A stretch of DNA of 64,000 nucleotides, from positions 2,666,001 through 2,730,000 of the forward strand of contig NZ_LT907982.1 in assembly GCF_900230215.1 (NCBI RefSeq), in the 5' to 3' direction. Origin of the DNA: Jatrophihabitans sp. GAS493. GTDB taxonomy: Bacteria > Actinomycetota > Actinomycetes > Mycobacteriales > Jatrophihabitantaceae. A model generated the notes under the pieces. That model was given only the letters and a program-made list of their open reading frames with translations, did not search any database and was not told where the DNA came from. The translations under genes and the position numbers were made by a program. Numbering within the stretch: position 1 is the stretch's first letter; each line of letters starts with the position of its first letter. Of the stretch, positions 8,683 to 17,940 are shown piece by piece.

Positions 8683-9237
8683 TCAGCCGCTCGGTCGGTG
8701 ATCGGTGCCTGGGGGCGGCGCCGGATTGGTCGCCGGATTGGTCGCCGGATTCAGCGTTCCGGCCAGGATGTGGGCGACCTGATCCACCGCGTCCTGGGTG
8801 CCGACGGTCACCACCAGGTCGCCGGGCATCAGCACGAAATCGGGCGTGGGCGACGGGATGGCGGCGCTGCGGCGCAGCACCGCCACGATCGACGCCCCGG
8901 TGAGGGTGCGCACCTGCGTGTCGCCCAACGGCCGGCGGGCGTACGGCGAGTCGTGGGGGATCGGCAGTTGCTCGACGATCAGACCCTCCGCCTGCATCTG
9001 AAGGGCGGCCAGCCGCGAGGTAAGTTGCGGGGCGCCGAGAATCTCGGCCACCGCATTCGCCTCATCGTCGGTCAGCGCGATGCTGAGCGCCGAGCCGTCG
9101 CCGTCCTCGTCGTAGATGACCAGGTCACGCAGACCGGTGCGGCGGGTGACGATGCCGATGCGGTGCTCGTCCCGGAGCTCGATCTCCTGGCACACACCGA
9201 TGCCCGGGAGCACCCGGCTGCTGATCTCCACGTTCAT
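8683..9237 (-). CDS. TrkA-C domain regulatory subunit of the antiporter (KhtT-like)
   Basis: The 184-residue soluble protein has an N-terminal segment (VLPGIGVCQEIELRD) seen in KhtT-like subunits and a C-terminal TrkA-C domain (about residues 90-165: LTGASIVAVLRR, PDFVLMPGDLVVTVGTQDAV). TrkA-C domains bind nucleotides and gate the partner channel or antiporter. I chose ATG 9237 because the domain starts there; no clear ribosome-binding site is visible, so a leaderless message is possible. A 12-bp unit is repeated near the 3' end, giving NPATNPATNPAP. It is the first gene of a tightly packed three-gene operon. Confidence 0.85.
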   Translation of the reverse strand: MNVEISSRVLPGIGVCQEIELRDEHRIGIVTRRTGLRDLVIYDEDGDGSALSIALTDDEANAVAEILGAPQLTSRLAALQMQAEGLIVEQLPIPHDSPYARRPLGDTQVRTLTGASIVAVLRRSAAIPSPTPDFVLMPGDLVVTVGTQDAVDQVAHILAGTLNPATNPATNPAPPPGTDHRPSG

Positions 9238-9332
9238 CTGAAGAAGCTTACAGAAATGCGGCAATCGGCCGGGTTGCTCAGGGGTTGATCAAGCGCCGGT
9301 CAAGCGCACAGCGCTCGCCGATTGCTCGTCCA

Positions 9333-10136
9333 TTACTCGCCCAGCCGAGCCAGCAGCGCCTCGTGCAGAAGGCCATTACTGGCCGCGGCGTTGCCGTGCA
9401 GCACACCATCGCGTCCGTTCAATCCGGTGAAGCGGCCGCCGGCCTCGGTCACGATCGGAGCGAGAGCGGCCATATCCCACAGCGACAGTTCAGGCTCAGC
9501 CGCGAGGTCCACCGCGCCCTCGGCCACCAGCATGTACGACCAGAAATCGCCGTATCCGCGGGTGCGCCAGACGACATCGGTGAGCTCCACGAAAGCCGCG
9601 CGGCGATCCAGTTCGGCCCATCCACCGAGCGAGGCATACGAGAGGCTGGCGTCGGCGAGGTCAGCCACCTTGGAGACGGCCAGCCGCCGGGGCTCGGCAC
9701 CGAGCGCGGTCATCCAGGCGCCGGCGCCCTTGGCCGCCCACCAACGCCGGGCCAATGCCGGGGCGGACACCACGCCGACCACCGCCTCATCGCCGTCCAT
9801 CAGCGAGATGAGGGTGGCCCAGACCGGCACGCCGCGCACGTAGTTCTTGGTGCCGTCGATCGGGTCGATGACCCAGCGCCGGGCGGAGTTGCCGATCGAT
9901 CCGAACTCCTCGCCCGACACGGCATCGTCTGGCCGCTCTTCGTTGATGAGCGCCCTCAGCTGGGTCTCTACGGCACGGTCGGCGTCACTGACCGGCGTCA
10001 GATCGGGCTTCGTCTCGACGGCCAGGTCCAGGGCACCGAAGCGCCGCATCGAGTGGGTGTCGGCGGCATCGGCCAGCCTGAGCGCCAGTTCCAGATCGGG
10101 CGCTAGATCCGCGCCGTAGGGGTGTGGTTGGACCAT
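9333..10136 (-). CDS. hisN: histidinol-phosphatase, inositol-monophosphatase type
   Basis: The 267-residue protein has the Mg2+-dependent inositol monophosphatase fold: the metal-site motifs GEEFG and [15 protein letters not shown], and the second signature [16 protein letters not shown] near the C-terminus. The actinobacterial HisN subgroup dephosphorylates L-histidinol phosphate in histidine synthesis. In related actinobacteria hisN lies beside aroA and rsgA; here it is separated from them by the aminotransferase and MOSC genes but still points the same way. Inositol or fructose-bisphosphate phosphatase activity is the main alternative. Confidence 0.85.
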   Translation of the reverse strand: MVQPHPYGADLAPDLELALRLADAADTHSMRRFGALDLAVETKPDLTPVSDADRAVETQLRALINEERPDDAVSGEEFGSIGNSARRWVIDPIDGTKNYVRGVPVWATLISLMDGDEAVVGVVSAPALARRWWAAKGAGAWMTALGAEPRRLAVSKVADLADASLSYASLGGWAELDRRAAFVELTDVVWRTRGYGDFWSYMLVAEGAVDLAAEPELSLWDMAALAPIVTEAGGRFTGLNGRDGVLHGNAAASNGLLHEALLARLGE

Positions 10137-10153
10137 GTGGGCAGGCTACCGTC

Positions 10154-11407
10154 GTGGACGTGAACGTCGATACGGCAGGCATTCAGCCACCAGTTGGCAC
10201 CGACGGCGCCTCACCTCCGGGCCTATCGCAGCCGGGCCTATCTCAGCGGGGCGTATCTCAGCGGGGTGCGGTCGAGCCGTTCCACGTCATGCGGACCATG
10301 GAACTGGCCGCGGCACGCCGCGCCGCCGGTCTGGCCGTCTACGACCTCTCGGTCGGACAACCGCTCACCCCGGCACCCGCGTCGGTGCTCGCCGCGGCGC
10401 ACCGTGCCCTGCACTCCGACCGCATCGGCTACACCCCCGCCCTCGGCTTACCGCAGCTGCGTGAGGCGATCTGCGAGCACTATCGACGTACCTATGGCGT
10501 CGACGTCGCCAGCAGTCAGGTCGCGCTCACGACGGGATCCTCGGGGGGCTTCCTGCTGTCCTTCCTCGCCGCCTTCGACGCCGGGGATAGCGTCGTGGTC
10601 ACTCGTCCGGGCTACCCGGCCTACCGGAATCTGCTCTATTCATTGGGTTGTCAGGTGGTCGAACTGCCTTGTGCGGCCGAAGCCGGCTTTCAGCCGACGA
10701 TTGAGCAGCTTCGGGCACTCGATCCGGTGCCGGCCGGCCTGGTGCTGGCGAGCCCGGCCAATCCGACCGGCACGATGCTCGCGGCCGATGCGCTGCGGGA
10801 GATCGCCGAGTGGTGTGAGCAGGCGGGCGTCCGGCTGATCAGCGACGAGATCTATCACGGCATCACCTACGGAGATCCGGCGACGACGGCCTGGGGCCTT
10901 GGCCGGTCGGCCATCTGTGTCGGCTCCTTCTCCAAGTACTTCTCGATGACCGGGTGGCGACTGGGCTGGCTGCTGCTGCCCGAGGAGCTCGTCGATTCAG
11001 TCGACCGGTTGGCCGGCAACTTTGCCCTCTGTCCGCCGACGCTGTCGCAGCACGCGGCCCTGGGAGCCTTCGATGCCTACTCCGAGCTCGATGACAACGT
11101 GGCGCGGTACCGGGCGAATCGCGATTTCATGCTGGGCCGTCTCCCCCACTGCGGGTTGGATCGGCTGGCCCCAGCCGATGGCGCGTTCTACATCTACGCC
11201 GACGTCTCCCGCTGGACCGCCGACTCGCTGGCCTTCGGCGCCCGACTGCTGGCCGAGACCGGAGTGGCGGTGGCCTCGGGGATCGACTTCGATCCCGTCG
11301 ACGGTGGGCGCTTCATCCGGATGTGCTTCGCCGGGGACGCCGGCGAGATAGCGACGGCGACATCTCTGCTGCAGGAGTGGCTGGGGCGGCAGCCGGCGAT
11401 CAGCTAA
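10154..11407 (+). CDS. PLP-dependent class I/II aminotransferase
   Basis: A fold-type I aminotransferase of about 417 residues. It shows the N-terminal DLSVGQP, YTPALGLPQLREA, the ASPANPTGT loop, the SDEIYHGITYG segment and the PLP-lysine motif SFSKYFSMTGWRLGW, and ends with a C-terminal domain containing the substrate-binding Arg region RFIRMCFAG. Substrate is not certain; aspartate/tyrosine-like or a valine-pyruvate type is possible. Start is uncertain: GTG 10154 or GTG 10160. The N-terminal tail contains three copies of a 15-bp tandem unit (10222-10266) coding for LSQxG. It is divergent from hisN with only 17 nt between the starts. Confidence 0.88.
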   Translation: MDVNVDTAGIQPPVGTDGASPPGLSQPGLSQRGVSQRGAVEPFHVMRTMELAAARRAAGLAVYDLSVGQPLTPAPASVLAAAHRALHSDRIGYTPALGLPQLREAICEHYRRTYGVDVASSQVALTTGSSGGFLLSFLAAFDAGDSVVVTRPGYPAYRNLLYSLGCQVVELPCAAEAGFQPTIEQLRALDPVPAGLVLASPANPTGTMLAADALREIAEWCEQAGVRLISDEIYHGITYGDPATTAWGLGRSAICVGSFSKYFSMTGWRLGWLLLPEELVDSVDRLAGNFALCPPTLSQHAALGAFDAYSELDDNVARYRANRDFMLGRLPHCGLDRLAPADGAFYIYADVSRWTADSLAFGARLLAETGVAVASGIDFDPVDGGRFIRMCFAGDAGEIATATSLLQEWLGRQPAIS

Positions 11408-12296
11408 CCGCCTCCGGCTCACGCAGCGGTTCGGCCACGTCGCTCATCTGCAGTACCTCGACCGGGTCGCCGACGCGGATCTGAGACTGTGCACTGTCGG
11501 CGGTCTGATCGCTGAACTCGGCCACCGAGAGATCGGGAATGAGGTTGACGCCAAACCAGGTCGCGCCATCCCAGCGCCGCCGACTGGCCAGTGTGGTGAT
11601 CGGCTCCTTCCCCTTCTCGGCGGTCTCGGGGTTGATCGTGGTCAGCACGCAGCGATCGCAGGCCTTCACTGCCCGGAAGGTCGAGGAACCGATCCGGATG
11701 TGCCTCCACTGATCCTCGACGAACGGTTCGCCCCCACGCACCACCACGTTGGGACGGAAGCGAGTGATCGGCACCGGGCCCTCGTCGCTGCGCGGGCCGT
11801 CGGCGATCCACTCGTTCAGCTGCGCCAGTGACTCCTCGCTGGCCAGCAGCAGCGGGTAGCCGTCGGCAAAGGAGACCCGGTCGGCGCTGTCGCTGAAGAG
11901 GGGATTGGGGGAGCGACGGGTCGGATCGTCCAGATACACCAAGCGCACCCGGCGGCCGAGGAATGAGCTGAGCCAGGCGTGCGCGGAGTCAGCGGCGCTG
12001 GTGGCAACGACTTCGCTTCGCCAGATCTGCACGGGCAGCCGGACACCGGCTGGAATCGCGACCTCGAGATCGTCCATCTCGGGAGCGTTGAAGCGCAGCC
12101 CGCTGCCGTTCTCCCGCGCCGTGATGAGCAGCAGCCGTGGCACCTCGCGGGCGGTGACGACCTTGCCCGCCTCGTCGACCAGCATCCAGCGACGGTCACC
12201 GGCCAGCCCCCAGGGCTGCACCAGCGCGACGCTCAACTCCTCCCGGCGGGTCGACTTCACCGGATAGCGGAAGATCTGACTCAGCTCGATCGGCAC
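11400..12296 (-). CDS. MOSC domain protein with N-terminal MOSC beta-barrel
   Basis: The 298-residue protein has the MOSC_N domain (IFRYPVKSTRREELSVALV, WGLAGDRRWMLVD) followed by the MOSC domain with FRPNVVVRGGEPFVEDQW and the conserved cysteine region AVKACDRCVLTTINPETAEKG. MOSC proteins bind the molybdenum cofactor; relatives include the mARC and YcbX N-hydroxylamine reductases. No ferredoxin domain is fused, so electrons must come from a partner. Start is GTG 12296. The 3' end overlaps the aminotransferase 3' end by 8 nt. Confidence 0.9.
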   Translation of the reverse strand: MPIELSQIFRYPVKSTRREELSVALVQPWGLAGDRRWMLVDEAGKVVTAREVPRLLLITARENGSGLRFNAPEMDDLEVAIPAGVRLPVQIWRSEVVATSAADSAHAWLSSFLGRRVRLVYLDDPTRRSPNPLFSDSADRVSFADGYPLLLASEESLAQLNEWIADGPRSDEGPVPITRFRPNVVVRGGEPFVEDQWRHIRIGSSTFRAVKACDRCVLTTINPETAEKGKEPITTLASRRRWDGATWFGVNLIPDLSVAEFSDQTADSAQSQIRVGDPVEVLQMSDVAEPLREPEAVS

Positions 12297-12316
12297 CCAC
12301 CCAGGCTAGCGAAGGC

Positions 12317-13348
12317 CTACTCGGAGCGCGTCATCTCCGGCGCGGCCGACCGGGTTGCGACCAGCCGGCGGAAGGCGGCCAGCCGCTGCGGCGTCGACTC
12401 GCCGGAGGCCACCCAGGTGTCGAGGTAGCAGCCATCGGCGGCCGAAAGGTGTTCACAACCGGGCGGGCATTTGTTCACGCCGTCTTCCAGATCCGGGAAG
12501 GCCCAGAGCAGGTCCTCGACCCCGACGTGGGCCAGGCCGAAGGAACGGACGCCCGGCGTATCGATGACCCAGCCGGCTGAATCCGGAAGCGGCAGCGCGA
12601 TCGCCGAACTGGAGGTGTGCCGCCCCTTCCCGATGGCGCTGACGACCCCGGTACTGCGCATCGCATCGGGCACCAGAGCGTTGATGAGCGTCGACTTGCC
12701 GACACCGGAGTGACCGACGAAGACGGACCGATGTCCGACCAGCCGCTCCAGCAACGGGGCCAGGTCGCCGCCGCGCTGCGTGATCACCGCGGGGACGTCC
12801 AGTGGTTCGTAACGGGCCAGCACCTCATCGGCCGGTGCCAGATCGGCTTTGGTGAGACAGAGGATCGGCTCCATTCCGGCCGACAGCGCAGCCACCACAC
12901 AGCGGTCGATGAGCCCGTAGCGCGGTCCCGGCTCGGCCAGGGCGGTGACGATGATCATCTGGTCGGCGTTGGCCACGACCACCCGCTCGAAGGGGTCGGT
13001 GTCATCAGCGGTGCGGCGCAGTACTGTGCTGCGCTCGGCGATTCGAACGATCCGGGCCAGCGCGTCGACCTCACCCGAGAGGTCACCGACCACGCTCACC
13101 TCATCGCCGACGGCGATGCCCTTACGGCCCAGTTCACGGGCCCGCATGGCGACCACCGTCTCTTGCTGAGCGGAGTTCTCCAGCAGCACCCCATAGCGGC
13201 CACGGTCGACCGTGAGCACCATCGCCTGCTGCGCCTCGTCGTGGGCCGGCCGCTGCTTGGAGCGGGGCCGGGTACCCCGACTGGGGCGTACCCGGACGTC
13301 GTCCTCGTCCAGATCTCGGACGTCCGGGCGTCGGCGGGTGGGGGGCAT
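12317..13348 (-). CDS. rsgA: ribosome small subunit-dependent GTPase A
   Basis: RsgA (YjeQ) is a circularly permuted GTPase that helps maturation of the 30S subunit. This 343-residue copy has an OB-fold N-terminal part after a basic 40-residue tail, the permuted GTPase motifs in order G4 (LTKADL), G1 (GHSGVGKSTLINAL) and G3 (DTPGV), and the C-terminal zinc-binding module CPPGCEHLSAADGC. It is 13 nt downstream of aroA and coexpressed with it, as in other actinobacteria. Confidence 0.96.
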   Translation of the reverse strand: MPPTRRRPDVRDLDEDDVRVRPSRGTRPRSKQRPAHDEAQQAMVLTVDRGRYGVLLENSAQQETVVAMRARELGRKGIAVGDEVSVVGDLSGEVDALARIVRIAERSTVLRRTADDTDPFERVVVANADQMIIVTALAEPGPRYGLIDRCVVAALSAGMEPILCLTKADLAPADEVLARYEPLDVPAVITQRGGDLAPLLERLVGHRSVFVGHSGVGKSTLINALVPDAMRSTGVVSAIGKGRHTSSSAIALPLPDSAGWVIDTPGVRSFGLAHVGVEDLLWAFPDLEDGVNKCPPGCEHLSAADGCYLDTWVASGESTPQRLAAFRRLVATRSAAPEMTRSE

Positions 13349-13361
13349 CAGCCGGTAATCC

Positions 13362-14654
13362 TCACGGCGTCAGCAACCGTGTCCAGAGCCCGACGAAGTC
13401 CGGCAGCGTCTTCGAGGTGCAGGCGATGTCGTCGATCTCGACGCCGGGCACGCTCAGCCCGAGTAGGGCGCCGGCTGTGGCCATGCGGTGATCGGCGTGC
13501 GCCCTCCAGAGACCGGCGTGCAGCGGTTTGGGGGTGATCGTGAGTCCGTCGTGGTGTTCGTGAACCCCACAACCGAGGGCGGCCAGATCGGCGTGCAGCG
13601 CGGCCAGCCGATCGGTCTCGTGGCCCCGGGTATGGGCGAGCCCAGTCAGGTGCGACGGCGAATCGGCCAGGGCAGCCAGCGCGGCGATGACCGTACTCAA
13701 TTCGGAGACGGCGGTGAGGTCGACATCGATCCCCCTTATTTTCCCGGTGCCCTGGACGGTGAGTGTGCCGTCCTCGAGGGTGACGTCGGCGCCGAGTCGC
13801 TCCAACAGTTCGCGCAGTTCGTCGCCGCCCTGGTTGGTCGTGGTCGGCCAGTCCGGGACGCTCACTCGGCCCCCGGTCACCAGCGCCGCGGCCAGGAACG
13901 GGGCTGCGTTGGAGAGATCCGGTTCGATGAGCACGTCCGGGGCGAGGATCCGTCCCGGCGCCACCCGCCACGAGGTGGCCGAGGTGGCCCGTGCGTCGAC
14001 GCCGGCTGCCCGCAGCGCCTGCAGGGTCATCTCGATATGCGGCGCCGAGGGAACCGGATCGTGGCCGATGTGGAGCACCTCGATACCCGCGTCGTAGCGG
14101 GCACCGCTGAGCAGTAGTCCGGAGACGAACTGCGAGGAGGCCGAGGAATCGAGGAGAACCCGTCCGCCGGCTACGTGGCCGATGCCGTAGACGGCGAAGG
14201 GGAGGCGGCCGCGGCTCTGGTCGTCGACGGTGATGCCAGCCATCCGCATCCCGTCGAGCAGCGTGCTCATCGGCCGCTCGCGCGCGTAGAGGTCGCCGTC
14301 GAAGTGCACCACGCCGTGGGCCAGCGCGGCGAGCGGCGGAAGGAAGCGCATCACCGTGCCGGCCAGGCCGGTGTTGATGTTCGCGCTGCCGAAGGGGCCG
14401 GGGTTCACCTGCCAGCGATCCGGGTGGATGTCGATTCCCACCCCGAGCCCGCGCAGGGCGTCGATCATCAGCTCGGTGTCGCGGGCCATCAGGCCGCCTC
14501 TGATCGTCGACGGTGCTGCGCTCAGGGCGGCGATCACGAGCGCCCGGTTGGTCTGCGACTTCGATCCGGGAAGCCTGATCTGCGCATCGACCGGCCCGTC
14601 GGCGTGCGGCGCCTTCCAGGTGGGGTGCGTGCTGTGTGCGGTCTCGGTACTCAC
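13362..14654 (-). CDS. aroA: 3-phosphoshikimate 1-carboxyvinyltransferase (EPSP synthase)
   Basis: AroA joins shikimate-3-phosphate with phosphoenolpyruvate in the pathway to aromatic amino acids. The 430-residue protein shows LPGSKSQTNRALVIAALS (substrate loop), GLAGTVMRFLPPLAAL (PEP and phosphate binding), RPMSTLLDGMRMAG, the DSSASSQFVSGLLL segment and HADHRMATAGALLGL near the end, all expected for the enzyme. It leads the aroA-rsgA pair. The sequence carries NTGLAGTVMRF where class I enzymes have NAGTAMRPL; this is the usual actinobacterial form. Confidence 0.96.
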   Translation of the reverse strand: MSTETAHSTHPTWKAPHADGPVDAQIRLPGSKSQTNRALVIAALSAAPSTIRGGLMARDTELMIDALRGLGVGIDIHPDRWQVNPGPFGSANINTGLAGTVMRFLPPLAALAHGVVHFDGDLYARERPMSTLLDGMRMAGITVDDQSRGRLPFAVYGIGHVAGGRVLLDSSASSQFVSGLLLSGARYDAGIEVLHIGHDPVPSAPHIEMTLQALRAAGVDARATSATSWRVAPGRILAPDVLIEPDLSNAAPFLAAALVTGGRVSVPDWPTTTNQGGDELRELLERLGADVTLEDGTLTVQGTGKIRGIDVDLTAVSELSTVIAALAALADSPSHLTGLAHTRGHETDRLAALHADLAALGCGVHEHHDGLTITPKPLHAGLWRAHADHRMATAGALLGLSVPGVEIDDIACTSKTLPDFVGLWTRLLTP

Positions 14655-14696
14655 GCGTGCCAGTCTGCCAGTCGCCGCAATGGTGTCTGCGGCAAT

Positions 14697-15458
14697 TCAG
14701 AGCTCGAGTGTCGGCTGAGTAGCCGATGCCACAGGCTCGATGAGCTGCGGACCGTTGTTCTTCACGTTTCCGACCGCCGCCGACACGATGTAGGGCTCAA
14801 GACGAGCCGGCGGCAGTTCAGCGAGCAGTCGTTCGGCGACGGCTAGGTCTTCGCTCGAGCAGTCCAACCATTCGGCCCGCCGATGCGGTGGCACGATGAC
14901 CGGGTTGCGGTCGTGAATCTCGCCGAGCAGATCGGTCGCTTCCTGCGTGATGATCGTGCACGTCACCAGCCAGCGGTCGGGGTCGTCATCGGCCAGCGAC
15001 GCGTCCCGCCAGAATTCGTAGAGCCCGGCCATCGCCAGCAGGTGCCCATCAGGATCGTGCAGGAAATGCGGGATCTTCGCGGCGCCGTTCTTCTGCCACT
15101 CGTAGTACCCCAGCGCCGGAACCAGGCAGCGCCGTTTGGCGGCGGCCGCTTTGAAGGCCGACTTCTGCGTGACCGTCTCGATGCGGGCGTTGATCATCCT
15201 GGCCCCGCCTCTGCGGTCACGCGACCAGCTCGGCACCAGGCCCCAGCGCGCGGTCTGCAGCTGACGCACCGCCCGGGCCTGAGCGCCGTCCGGATCGGCT
15301 TCTGAGGCGGGCCGCGGTCGGCGCTGCACGACGATGCGAACCGGATCGGTCGGAGCGACGTTCCAGGACGGAGCCAGATCGTCGTCGGGCGGCTCCTGGA
15401 CCTCGAACTCGAGCATCAGGTCGGAGTCGGCGGCAACACTCACGTAGCGACCACACAT
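14697..15458 (-). CDS. SOS response-associated peptidase-like protein (SRAP, HMCES/YedK family)
   Basis: SRAP proteins crosslink covalently to abasic sites in single-stranded DNA through their cysteine 2, protecting them. The 253-residue protein begins MCGRYVS at ATG 15458, which supplies Cys2 after removal of Met; a longer open frame up to 15638 would bury that cysteine and is therefore wrong. Other active-site parts are PSWNVAPTDPV, ARSWNARIET-like sequence (MINARIETV), CLVPALGYYEWQ and the HDRNPVIVPPHRRAEWL segment with the catalytic His. It is next to aroA, the same position as in Mycobacterium. Confidence 0.95.
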   Translation of the reverse strand: MCGRYVSVAADSDLMLEFEVQEPPDDDLAPSWNVAPTDPVRIVVQRRPRPASEADPDGAQARAVRQLQTARWGLVPSWSRDRRGGARMINARIETVTQKSAFKAAAAKRRCLVPALGYYEWQKNGAAKIPHFLHDPDGHLLAMAGLYEFWRDASLADDDPDRWLVTCTIITQEATDLLGEIHDRNPVIVPPHRRAEWLDCSSEDLAVAERLLAELPPARLEPYIVSAAVGNVKNNGPQLIEPVASATQPTLEL

Positions 15459-15510
15459 GCCATCCAGGCTACGGAACTTCACGTCTGACGTTGGCTCTAG
15501 CCTGTAGACC

Positions 15511-16137
15511 ATGGCTAGAACAGTGGCGTCGACGACCCAGGGCGAGGCGTGGGTCGATCTTAAGCGGCCGGTCGGCGATGCGCGGTCGATCGCCTTCATC
15601 GGGCACGGCGCCGGTGGCGGGGTCGAAGCGCCCGACATCCTGGTGGTGACCCGGGCGCTGCTGGCCCACGGGGTGGTGGTGGCCCGAGTGACTCAGCCTT
15701 ACCGGGTCGCGGGTAAACGCGCGCCGGTTCCGGCTCCCCGCCTGGACTCCGCATGGCTGGAGGTGGTGTCCGCGGTGCGACGGCGCCGCGGACTGAGCGC
15801 CCTGCCGCTGGTCTTCTCCGGACGTTCTAGTGGGGCGCGAGTCGCCTGCCGGACGTCAGCCGGGCTCGCCGACGCTGTCGTCGCGCTCGCCTTTCCGCTG
15901 CATCCGCCGGGGAGGCCGGAGAAGACACGTCTCGACGAGCTGGACGGGGTCACCGTGCCGACACTGGTCGTGCAGGGTGACCGCGACGCCTTCGGCCAGC
16001 CCCCGCCCCGCCTGAGCGGCGGGGCGCCTCGCGCGGTGCTGGTGATCGAAGGAGCGGATCACTCACTGAAGCGGGACGCGGCCACCATCGCGAGCGGTGT
16101 CATCGAATTCCTGCAGGCCCTCGAGCTGGCTACCTGA
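15511..16137 (+). CDS. alpha/beta-hydrolase of the KANL3/Tex30-like type
   Basis: A 208-residue small alpha/beta hydrolase. The N-terminal FIGHGAGGGVEAPDI forms the oxyanion region, VFSGRSSGARVACR holds the nucleophile serine elbow, VVQGDRDAFG the acid and EGADHSLK the histidine, so the triad Ser-Asp-His is complete. Relatives are uncharacterised dienelactone-hydrolase-like esterases. It is divergent from the SRAP gene with a 52-nt spacer. The substrate cannot be inferred. Confidence 0.85.
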   Translation: MARTVASTTQGEAWVDLKRPVGDARSIAFIGHGAGGGVEAPDILVVTRALLAHGVVVARVTQPYRVAGKRAPVPAPRLDSAWLEVVSAVRRRRGLSALPLVFSGRSSGARVACRTSAGLADAVVALAFPLHPPGRPEKTRLDELDGVTVPTLVVQGDRDAFGQPPPRLSGGAPRAVLVIEGADHSLKRDAATIASGVIEFLQALELAT

Positions 16138-16162
16138 TCGAGCGCGCCGGGGAGGTGTTCGG

Positions 16163-16639
16163 TCAGCTCGCCGAGATGGCGGCGACCCGGGCCTGGGTCA
16201 CCGCGATGAGATCAGCCGGGGTCAGTTCGACCTGCAGCCCTCGTTTGCCGGCGGAGACGTAGATGGTCGCCAACTCCTGAGCCGAGGCGTCGATGACTAC
16301 GTCGATGCGACCCTTCTGCCCGATCGGCGAGATGCCTCCGACGACGTAACCGGTGGCCCGGGCGGCGGCCGCCGGGTCGGCCATCTGCGCCCGCTTACCG
16401 CCGACCGCGGCCGCCAGTTGCTTCAGATCCAGCCGACCGGCCACCGGCACCACGCCGCAGACCAGTCTCTGGTCCACGTTGGCGATCAGCGTCTTGAAGA
16501 TCTGGGTCGCGGGGACGCCGAGCGCGTCGGCCGCCTCGTCGCCGAAGGCTTCGGCCCGCGGATCGTGGGTGTACGGATGCAGGGTGTGCGCGATCTTCAG
16601 CTTCGTCAGCAGTGCTGTCGCGGGAGTTCCGGTGGCCAC
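16163..16639 (-). CDS. ybaK: Cys-tRNA(Pro)/Cys-tRNA(Cys) deacylase, YbaK/EbsC family
   Basis: YbaK-type editing proteins hydrolyse Cys-tRNA(Pro) made in error by prolyl-tRNA synthetase. The 158-residue protein matches the whole family length and shows the conserved lysine in ATQIFKTLI, the VPVAGRLDLKQLAAAVGGKRA block and the GGISPIGQKG loop. Start GTG 16639. Its 5' end faces the sigR promoter region about 60 nt away. Confidence 0.92.
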   Translation of the reverse strand: MATGTPATALLTKLKIAHTLHPYTHDPRAEAFGDEAADALGVPATQIFKTLIANVDQRLVCGVVPVAGRLDLKQLAAAVGGKRAQMADPAAAARATGYVVGGISPIGQKGRIDVVIDASAQELATIYVSAGKRGLQVELTPADLIAVTQARVAAISAS

Positions 16640-16696
16640 GTCGCACGATGCTACGCAGACGGTCGGCGCCCACCTCGGAATCCAGGCGTGGCTGCG

Positions 16697-16724
16697 GGAA
16701 TCAGTCGCCGTGTCTCTGACGTTT
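16697..16724 (+). promoter_or_regulatory. probable SigR-type autoregulatory promoter of sigR
   Basis: The sequence contains GGAATC (16697-16702), 18 bases, then GTTT (16721-16724). This matches the established consensus of sigma-R/sigma-H promoters, GGAAT about 18-19 nt from GTT. It lies about 50 nt before the upstream in-frame ATG at 16774 and about 325 nt before the usual sigR start. In Streptomyces and Mycobacterium the orthologous sigma factor transcribes its own gene from such a site, so autoregulation is likely. The start point has not been determined here. Confidence 0.75.
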
Positions 16725-17049
16725 CACCCTCACAGAGCAGGAATGACCCAGATCGAGGGAAGAGGCAGGCCCAATGGCGGCAATGGTGGTGACGAGCAGG
16801 CGCACTCCGACTACGGAGTTCGCCCCAGTCGATGCGCGGGCTGCCTCGCGGGCCGCGGTCGAAGTGGCGGAGCAGTCTCTCGCGGCGAGTGCCGGTATCG
16901 CGGCGCTCGGATCGCTGGCCCACCGTCCACCGTCGCCGGCAGCCTCGCTTCAGGAGCAGCCGGTGGTGGGTGCTGATAGGAGAGTCGAGGGCGCGCACGT
17001 ATCCTCGCTAGGGCAGGTCATTCACGACCAGCCAGAGGAGAGGTCGATA

Positions 17050-17634
17050 GTGCGCGAGGAGACGGTAGAAGAGCGTAGGGCGCGCTTTGAGCGTGACGCG
17101 CTGCCGTTCCTTGATCAGCTTTACGCGGCGGCCATGCGGATGACGCGCAACCCCACCGATGCCGAGGATCTGGTTCAGGAGACCTTCGTCCGGGCGTTCT
17201 CGGCGTTCCATCAGTTCACCGAGGGAACGAACCTCAAGGCGTGGCTGTACCGCATCCTCACGAACACGTTCATCAACACGTACCGCAAGAAGCAGCGCCA
17301 GCCCCTGCAGTCGAACAGCGACAGCGTCGAGGACTGGCAGTTGGCCCGGGCCGAGTCGCACATGTCGACGGGTCTGCGCTCGGCCGAGATGGAGGCGCTG
17401 GATCACCTCCCGGACAGTGACGTGAAAGAGGCGCTCCAGGCCCTTCCCGAGGACTTCCGGCTGGCGGTATTTTTAGCCGACGTCGAGGGTTTCGCTTACA
17501 AGGAGATCGCCGAGATCATGGACACGCCGATCGGCACGGTGATGTCGCGTCTGCACCGTGGGCGCCGGCAACTGCAGGTTCTGCTGGCCGACTACGCCCG
17601 CGACCGCGGCCTCATCTCCGTGGACGCCTCATGA
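17050..17634 (+). CDS. sigR: ECF sigma factor SigR/SigH, thiol-oxidative stress
   Basis: This ECF sigma factor directs RNA polymerase to genes for disulfide-stress repair. From GTG 17050 it is 194 residues: region 2 ([31 protein letters not shown], beyond which [17 protein letters not shown]) and region 4 ([43 protein letters not shown]). AGAGGAGAGG lies 6-7 nt before the GTG. The frame continues 92 codons upstream to ATG 16774, which has its own GAAGAGG 8 nt ahead and lies just downstream of the SigR-type promoter; this would yield an extended form like SigR' of Streptomyces. The stop overlaps the rsrA start in ATGA. Confidence 0.95.
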   Translation: MREETVEERRARFERDALPFLDQLYAAAMRMTRNPTDAEDLVQETFVRAFSAFHQFTEGTNLKAWLYRILTNTFINTYRKKQRQPLQSNSDSVEDWQLARAESHMSTGLRSAEMEALDHLPDSDVKEALQALPEDFRLAVFLADVEGFAYKEIAEIMDTPIGTVMSRLHRGRRQLQVLLADYARDRGLISVDAS

Positions 17635-17924
17635 GCGCGCCGATGGGATTCGGTCCCGGTGGGATCAACTGCGACGACGTGATCAAGGACGTCTTCCTCT
17701 ATCTCGACGACGAGTCCGACGCCGCCATGCGCAACCGGATTCGCGACCATCTTGACGATTGCGGGCCCTGCCTTCGCCAGTTCGGAATCGAGCAGGACGT
17801 CAAGTCGCTCATCGCCCGTTGCTGCGGGGCGGACGTTGCGCCGTCGGGCCTACGTAACCGGATTCGGGTCCGGATCACCGAGATCTCGGTGGAGATCGCC
17901 CACAGCGAATACCTGCCCGAGTAG
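17631..17924 (+). CDS. rsrA: zinc-binding anti-sigma factor RsrA/RshA
   Basis: RsrA holds SigR inactive until oxidation of its cysteines releases it with loss of zinc. The 97-residue protein shows the ZAS signature HLDDCGPC (H-x3-C-x2-C), an N-terminal cysteine in INCDDVIKD, and the terminal block [19 protein letters not shown] that closely follows Streptomyces RsrA. Start ATG 17631 overlaps the sigR stop by 4 nt, so the pair is translationally coupled, giving near equal amounts of both. Confidence 0.95.
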   Translation: MSAPMGFGPGGINCDDVIKDVFLYLDDESDAAMRNRIRDHLDDCGPCLRQFGIEQDVKSLIARCCGADVAPSGLRNRIRVRITEISVEIAHSEYLPE

Positions 17925-17940
17925 GGGCGCGAGCTGACCG

